This document shows positions 51,235 through 61,600 of a DNA stretch of 64,000 nt, piece after piece (the stretch's first letter is position 1; each line of letters starts with the position of its first letter). A program made the position numbers and the translations under genes. Source of the DNA: Bradyrhizobium sp. cir1 (GTDB lineage Bacteria > Pseudomonadota > Alphaproteobacteria > Rhizobiales > Xanthobacteraceae); NCBI RefSeq assembly GCF_014198245.1, contig NZ_JACIHE010000009.1, positions 124,001 to 188,000 on the forward strand, read 5' to 3'. The notes under the pieces are model-generated. The model did no database searches, was not told the DNA's origin, and saw nothing but the letters and a program-made list of their open reading frames with translations.

Positions 51235-53622
51235 CTATTCCGCAGCGACCGGCAGCGACGCGTTCTGCAGCAGTCGCCAGATCCGGTTCGGGGTCGCCGG
51301 CATGTCGACATGGGTGACGCCGAGATGCGAGAGCGCGTCGACGACCGCGTTGATGACGGCGGCAGGCGAGCCGATGGTGCCGACCTCGCCGCAGCCCTTC
51401 ACGCCCATCGGCGTGTGCGTGCACAGCGTCGAATGGGTCGCGACCTTCATCATCGGCAGATGGTCGGCGCGCGGCATGCAGTAATCCATCAGCGAACCCG
51501 ACAGTAGTTGGCCGGAACCTTCGTCATAGACCGCGTTCTCGAACAGCGCCTGGCCGACGCCCTGCACGATGCCGCCGTGCAATTGGCCCTCCACGATCAT
51601 TGGGTTGATGACCGTGCCGACGTCGTCGACGGCGGTGTAATTGACCAGCGTCACCGTGCCGGTCTCCGGATCGACCTCGACCTCGGCGATGTGGCAGCCG
51701 CCGGGATAGGTGAAGTTGACGGGGTCGTAATAGGCCTGCTCCTCCAGCCCCGGCTCCAGCACCTCGAGCGGATAATTGTGCGGCACGTAAGCGGCGCCCG
51801 CGATCTCCTCGAAGGTCTTGATGCGGTCCGTGCCGGCGACGGAAAACTTGCCGGCTTCGAACTGGATGTCGGCTTCCGAAGCTTCGAGCAGATGCGCGGC
51901 GATCTTCTTGCCTTTGACGATCACCTTATCGGTCGCCTTCGACAGCGCGGCGCCGCCGACGACCAGCGAGCGCGAGCCATAGGTGCCCATGCCGAACTGC
52001 ACGCGATCGGTGTCGCCGAACACGATATCGACGTTCTCGAAGGCGACGCCGAGCTTATCCGAGACGATCTGCGCGAAGGTGGTCTCGTGGCCCTGGCCGT
52101 GATTGTGGGTGCCGATCATGACCGTCACCTGACCGGTCGGATGCACCCGCACCGTCGCGCTTTCATAAAGGCCGCCGCGCGCCCCTAACCGCCCGGCGAA
52201 GCGCGACGGCGCAAGACCGCAAGCCTCGACATAGGTGGAGTAACCGAGCCCTCGGAATTTGCCTTTGCTGGCCGAGGCCGCCTTGCGCACGCCAAAGTTC
52301 TTGACGTCCGCCGCGACCAGCGCCCCGTCGAGACAGCCCATGGGATCGCCGGAATCGTACTGCACCAGCACCGGCGTCTGATACGGATAGGCCTCCTTCG
52401 GGATCATGTTGCGGCGGCGGAGTTCGACGCGGTCGATTCCCATCTCGCTCGCTGCAACATCGACGATGCGCTCCAGCACGAAGGTCGCCTCGGGCCGGCC
52501 CGCGCCGCGATAGGCATCGACCGGAACGGTGTTGGTGAAGACCACCTTCACATTGCAGTAGATCGCGGGCGTGGTGTAGACGCCGCCGAGCAGCGGTCCA
52601 TAAAGATTGGTGGGGATGTTCGGCCCGAAGGTCGAGAGATAACCGCCCATATTGGCGAGCGTGTTGACGCGGAAGGCGAGGAATTTTCCGGTCTCGTCGA
52701 GTGCGAGCTCGGCCTCGGTAACGTGATCGCGGCCGTGGCGGTCGGAAACATAGCCCTCCGAGCGGCTCGCGACCCATTTCACCGGCCGCCGCACGCGCTT
52801 GGCGGCCCAGGTGATCACGGCCTCCTCGCCGTAATGGAACTGCTTGACGCCAAACCCGCCGCCGACATCGGGCGCGACCACGCGCAGCTTGTGCTGGGGA
52901 ATGTTGAGCACCAGCGCACCCATCAGGAAGCGCACGACATGGGGAAACTGGCTGGTGGTCCACAGCGTGAAGCGATCGGTGCCCGGCTCGTATTCGGCGA
53001 TCGCCGCACGCGGCTCCATGGGGTTGCCGATCAAGCGGTTGTTGACGAGGCTCAGCTTTGCGACATGCGCCGCTTTCTTGAAGGCGGATTCGACCGCGGC
53101 CTTGTCGCCGAGCTCCCAGTCGCAGCAGATGTTGTTCGGCACGTCGTCGAACAGCTGCGGCGCATCAGGCCGCACCGCTTCCAGCACGCCAACCACGGAG
53201 GGCAGCACCTCATAGTCGATCTTCAAGAGCTCGGCACCCGCATTGGCCCGCTCCGGAGTTTCTGCGATGACGAAAGCCACCATGTCACCGACGAAGCGCA
53301 CCTTGTCCTGCGCCAGCATCGGGAACGGCGGCTCCTTCATCGGCACGCCCTTGGCGTCCGTGATGCCCCAACCGCAGGGCAGCGAGCCCAGTCCATCGTC
53401 GGCGACATCGTCGCCGGTCAGCACAGCAATGACGCCGGGCGAAGCCAGCGCCGCACTCTTGTCGATGCCGCGCAGCACCGCGTGGCCGTGCGGCGAGCGC
53501 ACGAACACACCAGCCGTCATGCCCGGACGCTTGATGTCGGAGACGTAGTTGCCGCGTCCGGTGAGGAAACGCTGGTCCTCTTTCCGCTTCGGTGCGGCGC
53601 CGATGCCGATCACATTGCCCAT
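51235..53622 (-). CDS. Molybdenum hydroxylase large subunit (CoxL form II-like)
   Basis: Molybdopterin-binding catalytic subunit, 795 residues. It has DQRFLTGRGNYVSDIKRPGM at the start, VVAPDVGGGFGVKQFHYGEE, VDAYRGAGRPEATFVLERIV and GCGEVGTIGSPAAVINAVVD at the end. The active-site loop AYRGAGR is the form II type; true CO dehydrogenases (form I) have AYxCSFR, so this is unlikely to oxidise CO. It should hydroxylate an aldehyde or N-heterocycle. The ATG at 53622 has GGAG 7 bases upstream; the adjacent 3-base gap to the small subunit gene indicates one unit. Confidence 0.93.
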   Translation of the reverse strand: MGNVIGIGAAPKRKEDQRFLTGRGNYVSDIKRPGMTAGVFVRSPHGHAVLRGIDKSAALASPGVIAVLTGDDVADDGLGSLPCGWGITDAKGVPMKEPPFPMLAQDKVRFVGDMVAFVIAETPERANAGAELLKIDYEVLPSVVGVLEAVRPDAPQLFDDVPNNICCDWELGDKAAVESAFKKAAHVAKLSLVNNRLIGNPMEPRAAIAEYEPGTDRFTLWTTSQFPHVVRFLMGALVLNIPQHKLRVVAPDVGGGFGVKQFHYGEEAVITWAAKRVRRPVKWVASRSEGYVSDRHGRDHVTEAELALDETGKFLAFRVNTLANMGGYLSTFGPNIPTNLYGPLLGGVYTTPAIYCNVKVVFTNTVPVDAYRGAGRPEATFVLERIVDVAASEMGIDRVELRRRNMIPKEAYPYQTPVLVQYDSGDPMGCLDGALVAADVKNFGVRKAASASKGKFRGLGYSTYVEACGLAPSRFAGRLGARGGLYESATVRVHPTGQVTVMIGTHNHGQGHETTFAQIVSDKLGVAFENVDIVFGDTDRVQFGMGTYGSRSLVVGGAALSKATDKVIVKGKKIAAHLLEASEADIQFEAGKFSVAGTDRIKTFEEIAGAAYVPHNYPLEVLEPGLEEQAYYDPVNFTYPGGCHIAEVEVDPETGTVTLVNYTAVDDVGTVINPMIVEGQLHGGIVQGVGQALFENAVYDEGSGQLLSGSLMDYCMPRADHLPMMKVATHSTLCTHTPMGVKGCGEVGTIGSPAAVINAVVDALSHLGVTHVDMPATPNRIWRLLQNASLPVAAE

Positions 53623-53624
53623 GG

Positions 53625-54110
<486 letters not shown>

Positions 54111-54137
54111 GATGATACTCCTGTGCGCGACGGGTCT

Positions 54138-55244
54138 TCAGGCGAGTGGAAGCGCGCTGCCGGTGGCCCATGTGGCCATCACGACATCGCCGACGGTGAA
54201 GGGATCTGCGAAGAAGGTCTTTTCCGGCACATAGGCGACGAACTCGTCGTCCGGCACGGTGTCGAGCATGACCTTGACGAAATAGCCCTGGTATTCGATT
54301 GCGAGCACGCGGCTCGGCAGCGACGTGGTGCAGCCCGGCGGCAGATCCTTGCCGGGCCTCACCAGCGCGACGTCGTCGCGGCGCACGGCGATATCGACCT
54401 TGTCCCCGACGCTGACGGTCGGGCGCGCCTGAAGCGGCACCTCGATGCCATCAGGCGCGGCCTGCGCCAGCGTGAAGCTCGCGCCGTTCACTTTCTCGAC
54501 CCGCCCCGACAGCACGTTCTGCCCACCCATGAACTCCGCAACGTAGCGGTCGTGCGGATGAGCGTAGACGTCGCGCGCCGGGCCCGCCTGCTTGATCTTG
54601 CCCTGCTCCATCACCACGACGAGGTCCGCGAGCGCGATCGCCTCGAGCTGGGTGTGGGTGACGTGGATGAAGGTGATGCCGAGCTCCCGCTGCATCCGCC
54701 TGAGCTCCTGCCGCATCTGGACCCGGAGTTGCTCGTCGAGCGCGGACAGCGGCTCGTCGAGCAGCAGCACGCGCGGCTCGGTAATCGCGGCCCGCGCCAG
54801 CGCGACGCGCTGCTGCTGGCCGCCGGAGAGCTGGGCCGGCAGGCGGTCGGCGAATTGCGATAGCCGCACCTTCTCGATCATGGCGTCGGCCGCGCGCAGA
54901 CGGTCGGTCTTGGACATGCCGCGCACGCGCAGCGCGAAGGCGATGTTCTCGCGCACGGTGAGGTGCGGGAACAGCGCGTAGGACTGGAACATCATCGCGG
55001 TGCGGCGCTGCACCGGCGCGAGTCCGACGACGTTCTGGCCGCCGATGACGATCTCGCCGGCAGTCGGGTCCTCATGGCCTGCAATCATGCGCAGGATCGT
55101 GGTCTTGCCGCAGCCGGAGGGACCGATGAAGCAGCAATAGGCACCGTCCGCGATCTTCAGGTTGACGCCGTCGACGACGTAGGTCGCGCCGTCAAAGCTC
55201 TTGCAGACGCCTGCCAGTTCGATATCGCCACGATCGTTCTTCAT
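54138..55244 (-). CDS. ABC transporter ATP-binding protein, polyamine-type (PotA-like)
   Basis: The 368-residue ATPase has Walker A IGPSGCGKTTILRM, Q-loop FQSYALFPHLTV, signature LSGGQQQRVALARA, Walker B VLLLDEPLSALD, and the H-loop HVTHTQLEAIALAD. A C-terminal TOBE-type region (about 285-365) is typical of the PotA/FbpC/UgpC group. It energises the two permeases upstream in the operon, importing the solute bound by the Tat-exported binding protein. Confidence 0.95.
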   Translation of the reverse strand: MKNDRGDIELAGVCKSFDGATYVVDGVNLKIADGAYCCFIGPSGCGKTTILRMIAGHEDPTAGEIVIGGQNVVGLAPVQRRTAMMFQSYALFPHLTVRENIAFALRVRGMSKTDRLRAADAMIEKVRLSQFADRLPAQLSGGQQQRVALARAAITEPRVLLLDEPLSALDEQLRVQMRQELRRMQRELGITFIHVTHTQLEAIALADLVVVMEQGKIKQAGPARDVYAHPHDRYVAEFMGGQNVLSGRVEKVNGASFTLAQAAPDGIEVPLQARPTVSVGDKVDIAVRRDDVALVRPGKDLPPGCTTSLPSRVLAIEYQGYFVKVMLDTVPDDEFVAYVPEKTFFADPFTVGDVVMATWATGSALPLA

Positions 55245-55251
55245 TCCCAGC

Positions 55252-56142
55252 TCAACCTTTGGACCTGCTGCCGCGCTTCTTCTGGATCAGCACGATGGTG
55301 CCGAGGCTGGCACCGATGACGATGAAGGAGACGATGGTCGTCACGGTGCCCAGCGCGTAGAGCGAGGGCGAGGTGACGTTCAGCGTCATGCTCCAGATTT
55401 CCAGCGGCAGCGTGTTGAGCGAGCCCGCGGTCTGGAGGCTGCGGGCGAACTCGTCATAAGACAATGTGAAGCCGAACAGAGCGACCGCGACGAGGCCCGG
55501 CGCCAGCACCGGGATCATCACCAGCCGGATCGACTGCCAGCGGCTGGCGCCGAGATCGTAGGCAGCCTCCTCCCAGACATGGTTGAAGCGCGACATCACC
55601 GCGAACATCACCAGCACACCGAACGGCAGCGTCCAGGACAGCTGCGCGCCGAGCGCCGAGGTGTACCAGCTGGCATTCAGCCCGAGCGCCTGGAACAGCA
55701 ATCCCGTGCCGAGGCCGAGCACGAGGCCGGGTGCGACCAGGCTGCCGATCATCATGTAGAAGACGACAGTATCGCCGCGGAAGCGCTTGCGGAAACCGAG
55801 CCCGGCGAGGAACGACACCACCACCGTGATGCCGGTGACGATGACCGCGAGCTTGATCGAGCGATCGAACGATCCCTTGACGTCACCGGTCCGCACCTGG
55901 GTGAAGAGATCGACGAACCAGTGCAGCGACTGGCCCTTCATCGGGAACACGAGGCCGCCGCGAATGTCCTGGAACGACAGGACGTAGATGCAGAACATCG
56001 GGCCGTAGAGCGCGAGCACATAGAACGTGAACAGCGCCGCCAGCACGTAGAACGTCCAGGGGCGACCACCCTTGCTCGGCGCGATCGCCTTGGTGGTCGC
56101 TGGCGCAACCGCGTCGGGCATGTCGGCGAGAACCGCGCTCAT
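55252..56142 (-). CDS. ABC transporter permease, polyamine-type (PotC-like)
   Basis: A 296-residue inner-membrane protein with six predicted helices and the EAA-type coupling loop EEAAYDLGASRWQSIRLVMI. The opening FYVLAALFTFYVLALYGPMF and the SYDEFARSLQTAG segment are typical of PotC. Its ATG overlaps the preceding permease stop (ATGA). The start MSAVLADMPDAVAP is chosen for that overlap; longer frames have no family residues. It ends 7 bases before the ATPase gene. Confidence 0.93.
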   Translation of the reverse strand: MSAVLADMPDAVAPATTKAIAPSKGGRPWTFYVLAALFTFYVLALYGPMFCIYVLSFQDIRGGLVFPMKGQSLHWFVDLFTQVRTGDVKGSFDRSIKLAVIVTGITVVVSFLAGLGFRKRFRGDTVVFYMMIGSLVAPGLVLGLGTGLLFQALGLNASWYTSALGAQLSWTLPFGVLVMFAVMSRFNHVWEEAAYDLGASRWQSIRLVMIPVLAPGLVAVALFGFTLSYDEFARSLQTAGSLNTLPLEIWSMTLNVTSPSLYALGTVTTIVSFIVIGASLGTIVLIQKKRGSRSKG

Positions 56143-57029
56143 CGCGTGATCTCCTGCCTGATGTCGACGGTGCGCAGGATCAGCGAGACGATCGCGACCA
56201 GCACCAAGGTCAGCAGCACGGCGCTCGCCGCTGCGGTCGGATATTGCAGCACGCCGACGTCCTCGTAGAAGGCGCTGACCACAGAGGCCGAACCGCCACC
56301 GGACATCACCTTGACCACGAAGAAGTCGCCCATCACGATCGAGACCACGAAGATGGTGCCGAGCGCGATGCCGCTCTTGGACATCGGCACCACGATCAGG
56401 CGCATGATGTCGAAACGGCTGGCACCGGCGTCGATCGCGGCCTCGATCAGCTTCTTGTCGATCCGCGCCATGGAATTGAAGATCGGCACGATCATGAAGA
56501 TCGTGAGCTGGTGGACGTAGGCGATCACCACCGCGAGGTCGGAGAACAGCAGCACCTCCAGCGGCTGGCGGATCACGCCCATTCCAAGCAGCGCCTGGTT
56601 GATCAGCCCTTCTTTGCCAAGCAGCGGGATCCAGGAAATCATCCGGATGATGTTCGAGGTCCAGAACGGCACCGTACACAGCAGGAACAGGCCGATCGCG
56701 AGCAGCTGGTTGCGGACGTGGAACACCAGGAAGTAGGCGACGAAGAAGCCGATGATCAGCGTAAAAATCCAGGTCAGCACCGTGAACTTGATCGTCGCCA
56801 GATACAGCTTCAGCGTCAGCGCCGAATGCAGCACCTCGACATAGCTCGCCAGCGTGAAGCCCGGCGTCAGCCCGCCAAAGCCGTCGGTAGCGAAGAAGCT
56901 CGCGGCCAGCACCACCAGCATCGGCGCCACGAAGAACGGCACGAGCACCAGGACCAGCGGCGAGACGTAGAGCCAGCCGGCCAGATTGGATCGCGATGAA
57001 GTTGGACTTTGAGCTGGACTTGGCTGCAT
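56139..57029 (-). CDS. ABC transporter permease, polyamine-type (PotB-like)
   Basis: A 296-residue inner-membrane protein: MQPSPAQSPTSSRSNLAGWL, then a first helix YVSPLVLVLVPFFVAPMLVV, FVAYFLVFHVRNQLL, PFWTSNIIRMISWIPLLGKE and the EAA loop EAAIDAGASRFDIMRLIVVP. PFWTS-x-x-IR-x-x-SWI is a PotB signature. It precedes the PotC-like permease with an overlap and follows the binding protein gene by 77 bases. The start at 57029 is preferred to the longer frame. Confidence 0.93.
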   Translation of the reverse strand: MQPSPAQSPTSSRSNLAGWLYVSPLVLVLVPFFVAPMLVVLAASFFATDGFGGLTPGFTLASYVEVLHSALTLKLYLATIKFTVLTWIFTLIIGFFVAYFLVFHVRNQLLAIGLFLLCTVPFWTSNIIRMISWIPLLGKEGLINQALLGMGVIRQPLEVLLFSDLAVVIAYVHQLTIFMIVPIFNSMARIDKKLIEAAIDAGASRFDIMRLIVVPMSKSGIALGTIFVVSIVMGDFFVVKVMSGGGSASVVSAFYEDVGVLQYPTAAASAVLLTLVLVAIVSLILRTVDIRQEITR

Positions 57030-57106
57030 GTGAGCGAACGCCTCGACGTCAATCTCATCCGCCGGCGCGTCGCCGCGCCGGCGCCTTTCGTCAGGGAAAC
57101 CAGGTT

Positions 57107-58456
57107 TTACGCCACCTTGAAGTCGTTCCAGCGCTTGTTCATGTAGGCGGCCTCGTCCATCAGCGTGTTCCAGCACGAGATGTTCTTGACGCGGTCGAGG
57201 AACGAGCCGCCGTCACGCTTGGTGCCGGCCTTCTCCATCGCAACGCCGTAGGGATCGTTGACTACCTCGGGCGCGGGCTGGCCTTCGTACCAGAACGCCC
57301 ATTCCGCGGGCGTAAGGAATTTCTTCGCGGTCGAGGGCACCGGGCTGTAGTAGCCGTAGCGCGCGACGAAGCCGCCCTGCCAGCCCGAGAGGTACCAGTT
57401 GAGATATTCGTAGGCCGCATCCAGCTTCTTGCCGGAGAGATGCTTCATCAGGCCCATGCCGTTGCACCAGCCGCGATAGCCTTCCTTGCCGTTCTTGACG
57501 TTGACGGGCGCGTAGACGCAGGGGATTTCCTTGACGCGGACAGCGGCGACCGCCGGCGACCACATCGACTGGATGATGACCTCGCCCGCCGCCATCAGCT
57601 GCACCGACTGGTCGAAGGTGGTCCAGGTCGCGCGGAACTGGCCCTGCTTCTTCAGCTCGATCAGCTTGTTGCAGGTGAAGTCGATCTCCTCCTTGGTCAT
57701 GTTGCCCTTGTTGCCGTACTTGATCAGCCCGGCGCTCTCGAAGCAGAGCGCGGCGTCCATGATGCCGATCGCGGGCACGTCGAGGATCGCGGCCTTGCCC
57801 TTGAACTTGGGATCGATCAGGTCCTTCCACTCGGTCACTTCATGGCCGACGAGGTCGGGGCGGTAGCCGATGGAGTCGGCGTTGTAGACCTGCGGCAGGA
57901 AGGTCGCCCATTCGGTGACGCCGTCGTTGAGGTCGGTCGCGTCGGGCTTGGCGATGTACATGGCTTCATAGGGCGAGATGCCCTGGCGCGGGATCTTGTG
58001 GCCGTCGATCTCGCCCTTGGTGAAGATCGGCAGGATGTTGTCGAACTCCTTGACCTTCTTGACCTCGATGCCCTGGATCACGCCGCGCTTGGCCGCCAGC
58101 TTGGCCTGCCAGCCCTCGAGGTCGGCGATGTCGACCGTATTAGGCTGGCTTATGAAGCGGTTGATGGCGGCGGAGGTATCGAGGTTCTGCATCGTCACCT
58201 TGAAGCCGAGATCCTTGGCGGCCTGGTCGCCGATCGCCTTCACCACCGAATAGGAGACGCCGACATGGCGGAGCTCGATGTCCTTGATCTCCTGCGCCCA
58301 GATGGTCGGGAATCCGCGGATCGCGTCCGACCCTGCGGCCGCGCCCGCAACGGCGGCCGCCCCCTTCAACAGCATGCGCCGGCTCAGCTTTTTCGTAAGC
58401 GTCGCTTCCGTTCCCGCCGGATCGGAAGTCGATGTCCCCTTAATCCTGTCAGACAT
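57107..58456 (-). CDS. ABC transporter substrate-binding protein, polyamine-type, with Tat signal
   Basis: A 449-residue periplasmic binding protein, first gene of the ABC/hydroxylase/amidase operon. The N-terminus has a twin-arginine signal (KKLSRRMLLKGAAAVAGAAA) and then IKDIELRHVGVSYSVVKAIG. Motifs such as TVDIADLEGWQAKLAAKRGV, YNADSIGYRPDLVGHEVTEW and WSPAVAAVRVKEIPCVYAPV fit the extracellular solute-binding family 1 of putrescine/spermidine type. The ATG at 58456 has GAGGG upstream. Tat export suggests folding before translocation. The ligand is unknown; the downstream hydroxylase and amidase point to an N-containing carbon source. Confidence 0.93.
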   Translation of the reverse strand: MSDRIKGTSTSDPAGTEATLTKKLSRRMLLKGAAAVAGAAAGSDAIRGFPTIWAQEIKDIELRHVGVSYSVVKAIGDQAAKDLGFKVTMQNLDTSAAINRFISQPNTVDIADLEGWQAKLAAKRGVIQGIEVKKVKEFDNILPIFTKGEIDGHKIPRQGISPYEAMYIAKPDATDLNDGVTEWATFLPQVYNADSIGYRPDLVGHEVTEWKDLIDPKFKGKAAILDVPAIGIMDAALCFESAGLIKYGNKGNMTKEEIDFTCNKLIELKKQGQFRATWTTFDQSVQLMAAGEVIIQSMWSPAVAAVRVKEIPCVYAPVNVKNGKEGYRGWCNGMGLMKHLSGKKLDAAYEYLNWYLSGWQGGFVARYGYYSPVPSTAKKFLTPAEWAFWYEGQPAPEVVNDPYGVAMEKAGTKRDGGSFLDRVKNISCWNTLMDEAAYMNKRWNDFKVA

Positions 58457-58696
58457 GGCAACCCTCATTGGTTACGATGAACGCTCGCCCCGATCGCCAT
58501 TGACCGGCTGCGGATGTGGTCAGTTGCGCGCGAGGCTAGGGGCGGGATTTTGCGAAGTAAAATTGGAAGTAAAAATTCGCGATATAAACGCGGCTAATGG
58601 ATCAGACCGCTGCATTTGCTTTTGGCAGCGCGCATAAGAAGGCGTCAGGGCGTGTATACAAGGCCGGCGACTGGACGATGCATCCGCATCGTCACC

Positions 58697-60172
58697 ATGA
58701 TCGGCGCCGCATTGCTCGTCGCGGCGACAGGTGGCGCAGCGTGCGCGAGCGAAGTCGTGATCGCGCCGTGGCGCATGAAGGCGATCGGCACGATCGACGC
58801 GCGCTTCCAATCCTACAATGTCGAGATGGTGGAGGTGACGGGCGGACGTTTCTGGAAGCCTTACGCGCAAGGCGGAATGCAGCGCGATCGCTACAGCGAC
58901 AGGCCTCCGATCGATCTCGCCAACGCTCGCCTGCGCAAGCTCGCAGCCGCGCTGTCGCCGGCCTATGTCCGCATTAGCGGCAGCTGGGCGAACGCGACCT
59001 ATGTTGCGGATACCGAAAGCGCGCCGGCCGCTCCGCCTGCCGGCTTCAACACCGTGCTCAGCCGCGCGCAATGGCGCGGCGTCATCGACTTCGCCCGCGC
59101 CGCCGATGCGGAGATCGTGACGTCCTTTGCGGTCAGCCCCGGCAGCCGCGACGCAAATGGCGTGTGGATGCCGGACCAGGCGCAGCGCCTCATCGATGCC
59201 ACGCGCTCACTCGGCGGCCGCATCGCCGCCGCCGAGTTCATGAACGAGCCGACGCTTGCGGCGAACAATGGCGCGCCGCCGGGATATGATGCAGAGGCTT
59301 ATGGCCGCGACTTCGGGATCTTCCGCGCATGGATCCGGGGTTCGTCCCCGGAGACGTTGATCCTCGGCCCCGGCTCCGTCGGCGACTCCCCGTCTCCGTC
59401 AGCCAGCGGCATCCGCACGCGCGATCTGCTCGCGGCAATGGGACCGGGTCTCGATCGCTTCTCCTATCATCACTACAACACGCTCTCGCCCCGCTGCGGC
59501 GTCCATGACGACCCGATGCAGGCGCTGTCGGAAGACTGGCTGGCGCGCACCGACGCGACGCTCGCCACCTACCGTGCGCTGCGCGACGCGTTCGAGCCGG
59601 GTAGGCCGATCTGGCTGACGGAAACGGCGGACGCCGCCTGCGGCGGCAATCCTGGGGATGCGACCTTCCTCGACACGTTCCGCTATCTCGACCAGCTCGG
59701 CCGTCTGGCAAAAGCCGGCGTGCAGGTGGTGATGCACAACACGCTCGCGGCCAGCGACTACGGCTTGCTCGACGAGCGATCGTTTCGTCCACGGCCGAAC
59801 TATTGGGCCGCCTTGCTGTGGCGGCGCCTGATGGGCTCGATTGTGCTCGAGGTCGGCACTGCCCCGATGCCCGGCCTTCACATCTACGCGCATTGTCATC
59901 CAGCGACGAAGGGTGCCGTATCCGTGCTCCTCATCAACAATTCGCGGAACGCACCGCACCTCGTGACACTGGCAGGCGCTGCCGAGCGCTACACGCTGCA
60001 AGCTGATCGCCTGCAAAGCGCGACCGTCCGGTTGAATGGCGAGCCCCTGAGATTGACCGCCAACGACGACCTGCCGCGCCTTGCGGCCCGTGCAGCACCA
60101 GCAGGCCGGCTCCGGATGCCACCGGCCAGCATCACCTTCCTGGTGATGCCGGACGCCGCGGCCTGTCGCTGA
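58697..60172 (+). CDS. Secreted GH79-like glycosidase (heparanase/beta-glucuronidase-type)
   Basis: A 491-residue protein with a predicted signal peptide (MIGAALLVAATGGAACASEV). The catalytic barrel shows the retaining clan A pattern: acid/base Glu184 in AAEFMNEPTLAAN and nucleophile Glu309 in IWLTETADAACGG. ARFQSYNVEMVEVTGGRFW near the start, FSYHHYNTLSPRC, and a C-terminal beta-sandwich (ISVLLINNSRN-like segment near 420) fit GH79 endo/exo-beta-glucuronidases. The start is uncertain, with no clear ribosome site; an upstream extension in frame is possible. It is divergent from the ABC operon, convergent with the MFS gene, and would act on uronic-acid-containing polysaccharide outside the cell. 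Confidence 0.7.
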   Translation: MIGAALLVAATGGAACASEVVIAPWRMKAIGTIDARFQSYNVEMVEVTGGRFWKPYAQGGMQRDRYSDRPPIDLANARLRKLAAALSPAYVRISGSWANATYVADTESAPAAPPAGFNTVLSRAQWRGVIDFARAADAEIVTSFAVSPGSRDANGVWMPDQAQRLIDATRSLGGRIAAAEFMNEPTLAANNGAPPGYDAEAYGRDFGIFRAWIRGSSPETLILGPGSVGDSPSPSASGIRTRDLLAAMGPGLDRFSYHHYNTLSPRCGVHDDPMQALSEDWLARTDATLATYRALRDAFEPGRPIWLTETADAACGGNPGDATFLDTFRYLDQLGRLAKAGVQVVMHNTLAASDYGLLDERSFRPRPNYWAALLWRRLMGSIVLEVGTAPMPGLHIYAHCHPATKGAVSVLLINNSRNAPHLVTLAGAAERYTLQADRLQSATVRLNGEPLRLTANDDLPRLAARAAPAGRLRMPPASITFLVMPDAAACR

Positions 60173-60181
60173 TGCAAGCTG

Positions 60182-61480
60182 CTATTTCAGATCTTCGCGC
60201 GCTGTCTCCGGCGCCAGCAAGGTCGCGACGATGGTGATGATCGAGAGCGCGATGATGTAGACCGACACGGCCCAGTACGATCCCGCCCACGCCAGCAGCG
60301 CGGTTGCGATCAGCGGCGAGAAGCCGCCGCTCAGCGCCGCCGCGACGTTGGCGCCGAGCGATGCGCCGCTGTAGCGCACCTGGGTGCGGAACAATTCCGG
60401 CATGAAGGCGGCCTTTGGGCCGAACAGCAGCGCATGGGTCAGCGTCATCGTGACGACGAGCGCGAGCGTGATCATTGCCGGCTCTTTTGTGTCGAGGAAC
60501 CAGAACAACGGAAACGCCAGCGCCACCGAGAACACGCCGCCAGCGAGATACAGCGCCTTGCGGCCAAAGATATCGGACAGCCAGCCGGCGAGCGGCAGCG
60601 TCGCGAACTCGACGATCGCGGCATAGACCACCGCATCCAGGATCACCTGCCGCGGCAGGCCGAGCTTCGTCGTGGCGTAGACCACGGTGAAGACGGTGAG
60701 GAGATATGCGAGCCCCACCTCGGACACCGTGATGCCGATCGCCAGCAGAAAGCTGCGCCAGTCGCGGCGAAGCACTTCCAGCACGGGCTGTGCCAGCACC
60801 TCCTTGCGCTCGACCACCCCCTTGAAGTGCGGCGTCTCGGCCAGCCTCAGCCGCACGATGAAGCCGACGCCGACCAGCAGGATGCTGATCCAGAACGGCA
60901 CGCGCCAGCCCCAGCTCAGGAAATCGGCCTCGGGCAGCTTCGTCATCAAGCCGAAGATGCCTGTGGAGGCGGCAACGCCGACGGGGAAACCGATCTGCAC
61001 CAGGCTGCCATAGAAGCCGCGGCGGTTGCCGGCGTGCTCGATCACCATCACGACCGCGCCGCTCCACTCGCCGCCGAGCCCGATGCCCTGGACGAAGCGC
61101 AAGGCGATCAACAGGATCGGCGCCCAGACGCCGATCTGGCTGTAGGTCGGCAGGCAGCCGATCAGGAAGGTGCCGAGCCCCATCGCGATCATAGTCGCAA
61201 CCAGCATCGTCTTGCGGCCGAGCCGGTCGCCGTAATGCCCGATGATCGCCCCGCCGATCGGCCGCGCCACGAAGCCGACCGCATAGGTGGAGAACGCGAC
61301 CAGGGTGCCGACGAACGGGTCGAAGCTCGGAAAGAACAGCTTGTTGAAGACGAGTGCCGCGGCCGTGCCGTAGATCAGGAAGTCGTACCACTCGATCGCG
61401 GTGCCGAGCGCGCTCGCCCACACCACATGCGCCGTCGTCGATCTCTCCGTCGCCGCGGCGACCCCCGTTGCTGCCGTCAT
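60182..61480 (-). CDS. MFS transporter, metabolite:H+ symporter (MHS) type
   Basis: A 432-residue inner-membrane protein with 12 predicted helices. It has the ASALGTAIEWYDFLIYGTAA opening, HYGDRLGRKTMLVATM between helices 2 and 3, LRFVQGIGLGGEWSGAVVMV and the second half repeat SDIFGRKALYLAG. These are hallmarks of the MHS branch (ShiA, KgtP, ProP), which takes up organic acids, osmolytes or shikimate by proton symport. The ATG at 61480 is used; a TTG four codons upstream is possible. Substrate unknown. Confidence 0.92.
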   Translation of the reverse strand: MTAATGVAAATERSTTAHVVWASALGTAIEWYDFLIYGTAAALVFNKLFFPSFDPFVGTLVAFSTYAVGFVARPIGGAIIGHYGDRLGRKTMLVATMIAMGLGTFLIGCLPTYSQIGVWAPILLIALRFVQGIGLGGEWSGAVVMVIEHAGNRRGFYGSLVQIGFPVGVAASTGIFGLMTKLPEADFLSWGWRVPFWISILLVGVGFIVRLRLAETPHFKGVVERKEVLAQPVLEVLRRDWRSFLLAIGITVSEVGLAYLLTVFTVVYATTKLGLPRQVILDAVVYAAIVEFATLPLAGWLSDIFGRKALYLAGGVFSVALAFPLFWFLDTKEPAMITLALVVTMTLTHALLFGPKAAFMPELFRTQVRYSGASLGANVAAALSGGFSPLIATALLAWAGSYWAVSVYIIALSIITIVATLLAPETAREDLK

Positions 61481-61600
61481 GCCATGCCCCAAAGAATTCC
61501 GGAGGGCATCATGGCCAATCGCAGGGAGGGTTGCAACCTGCGGAGGTGGAAGCTCTCACAGAATAACAACGCGAGATTTGCGCGGCGCTGCTCCCACACC

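Noticed and set aside
51235..53622. CO dehydrogenase large subunit (coxL, aerobic CO oxidation)
   Set aside because: The active-site loop is AYRGAGR, the form II type, not AYxCSFR of true CO dehydrogenases, and no coxDEF-like accessory genes are adjacent.
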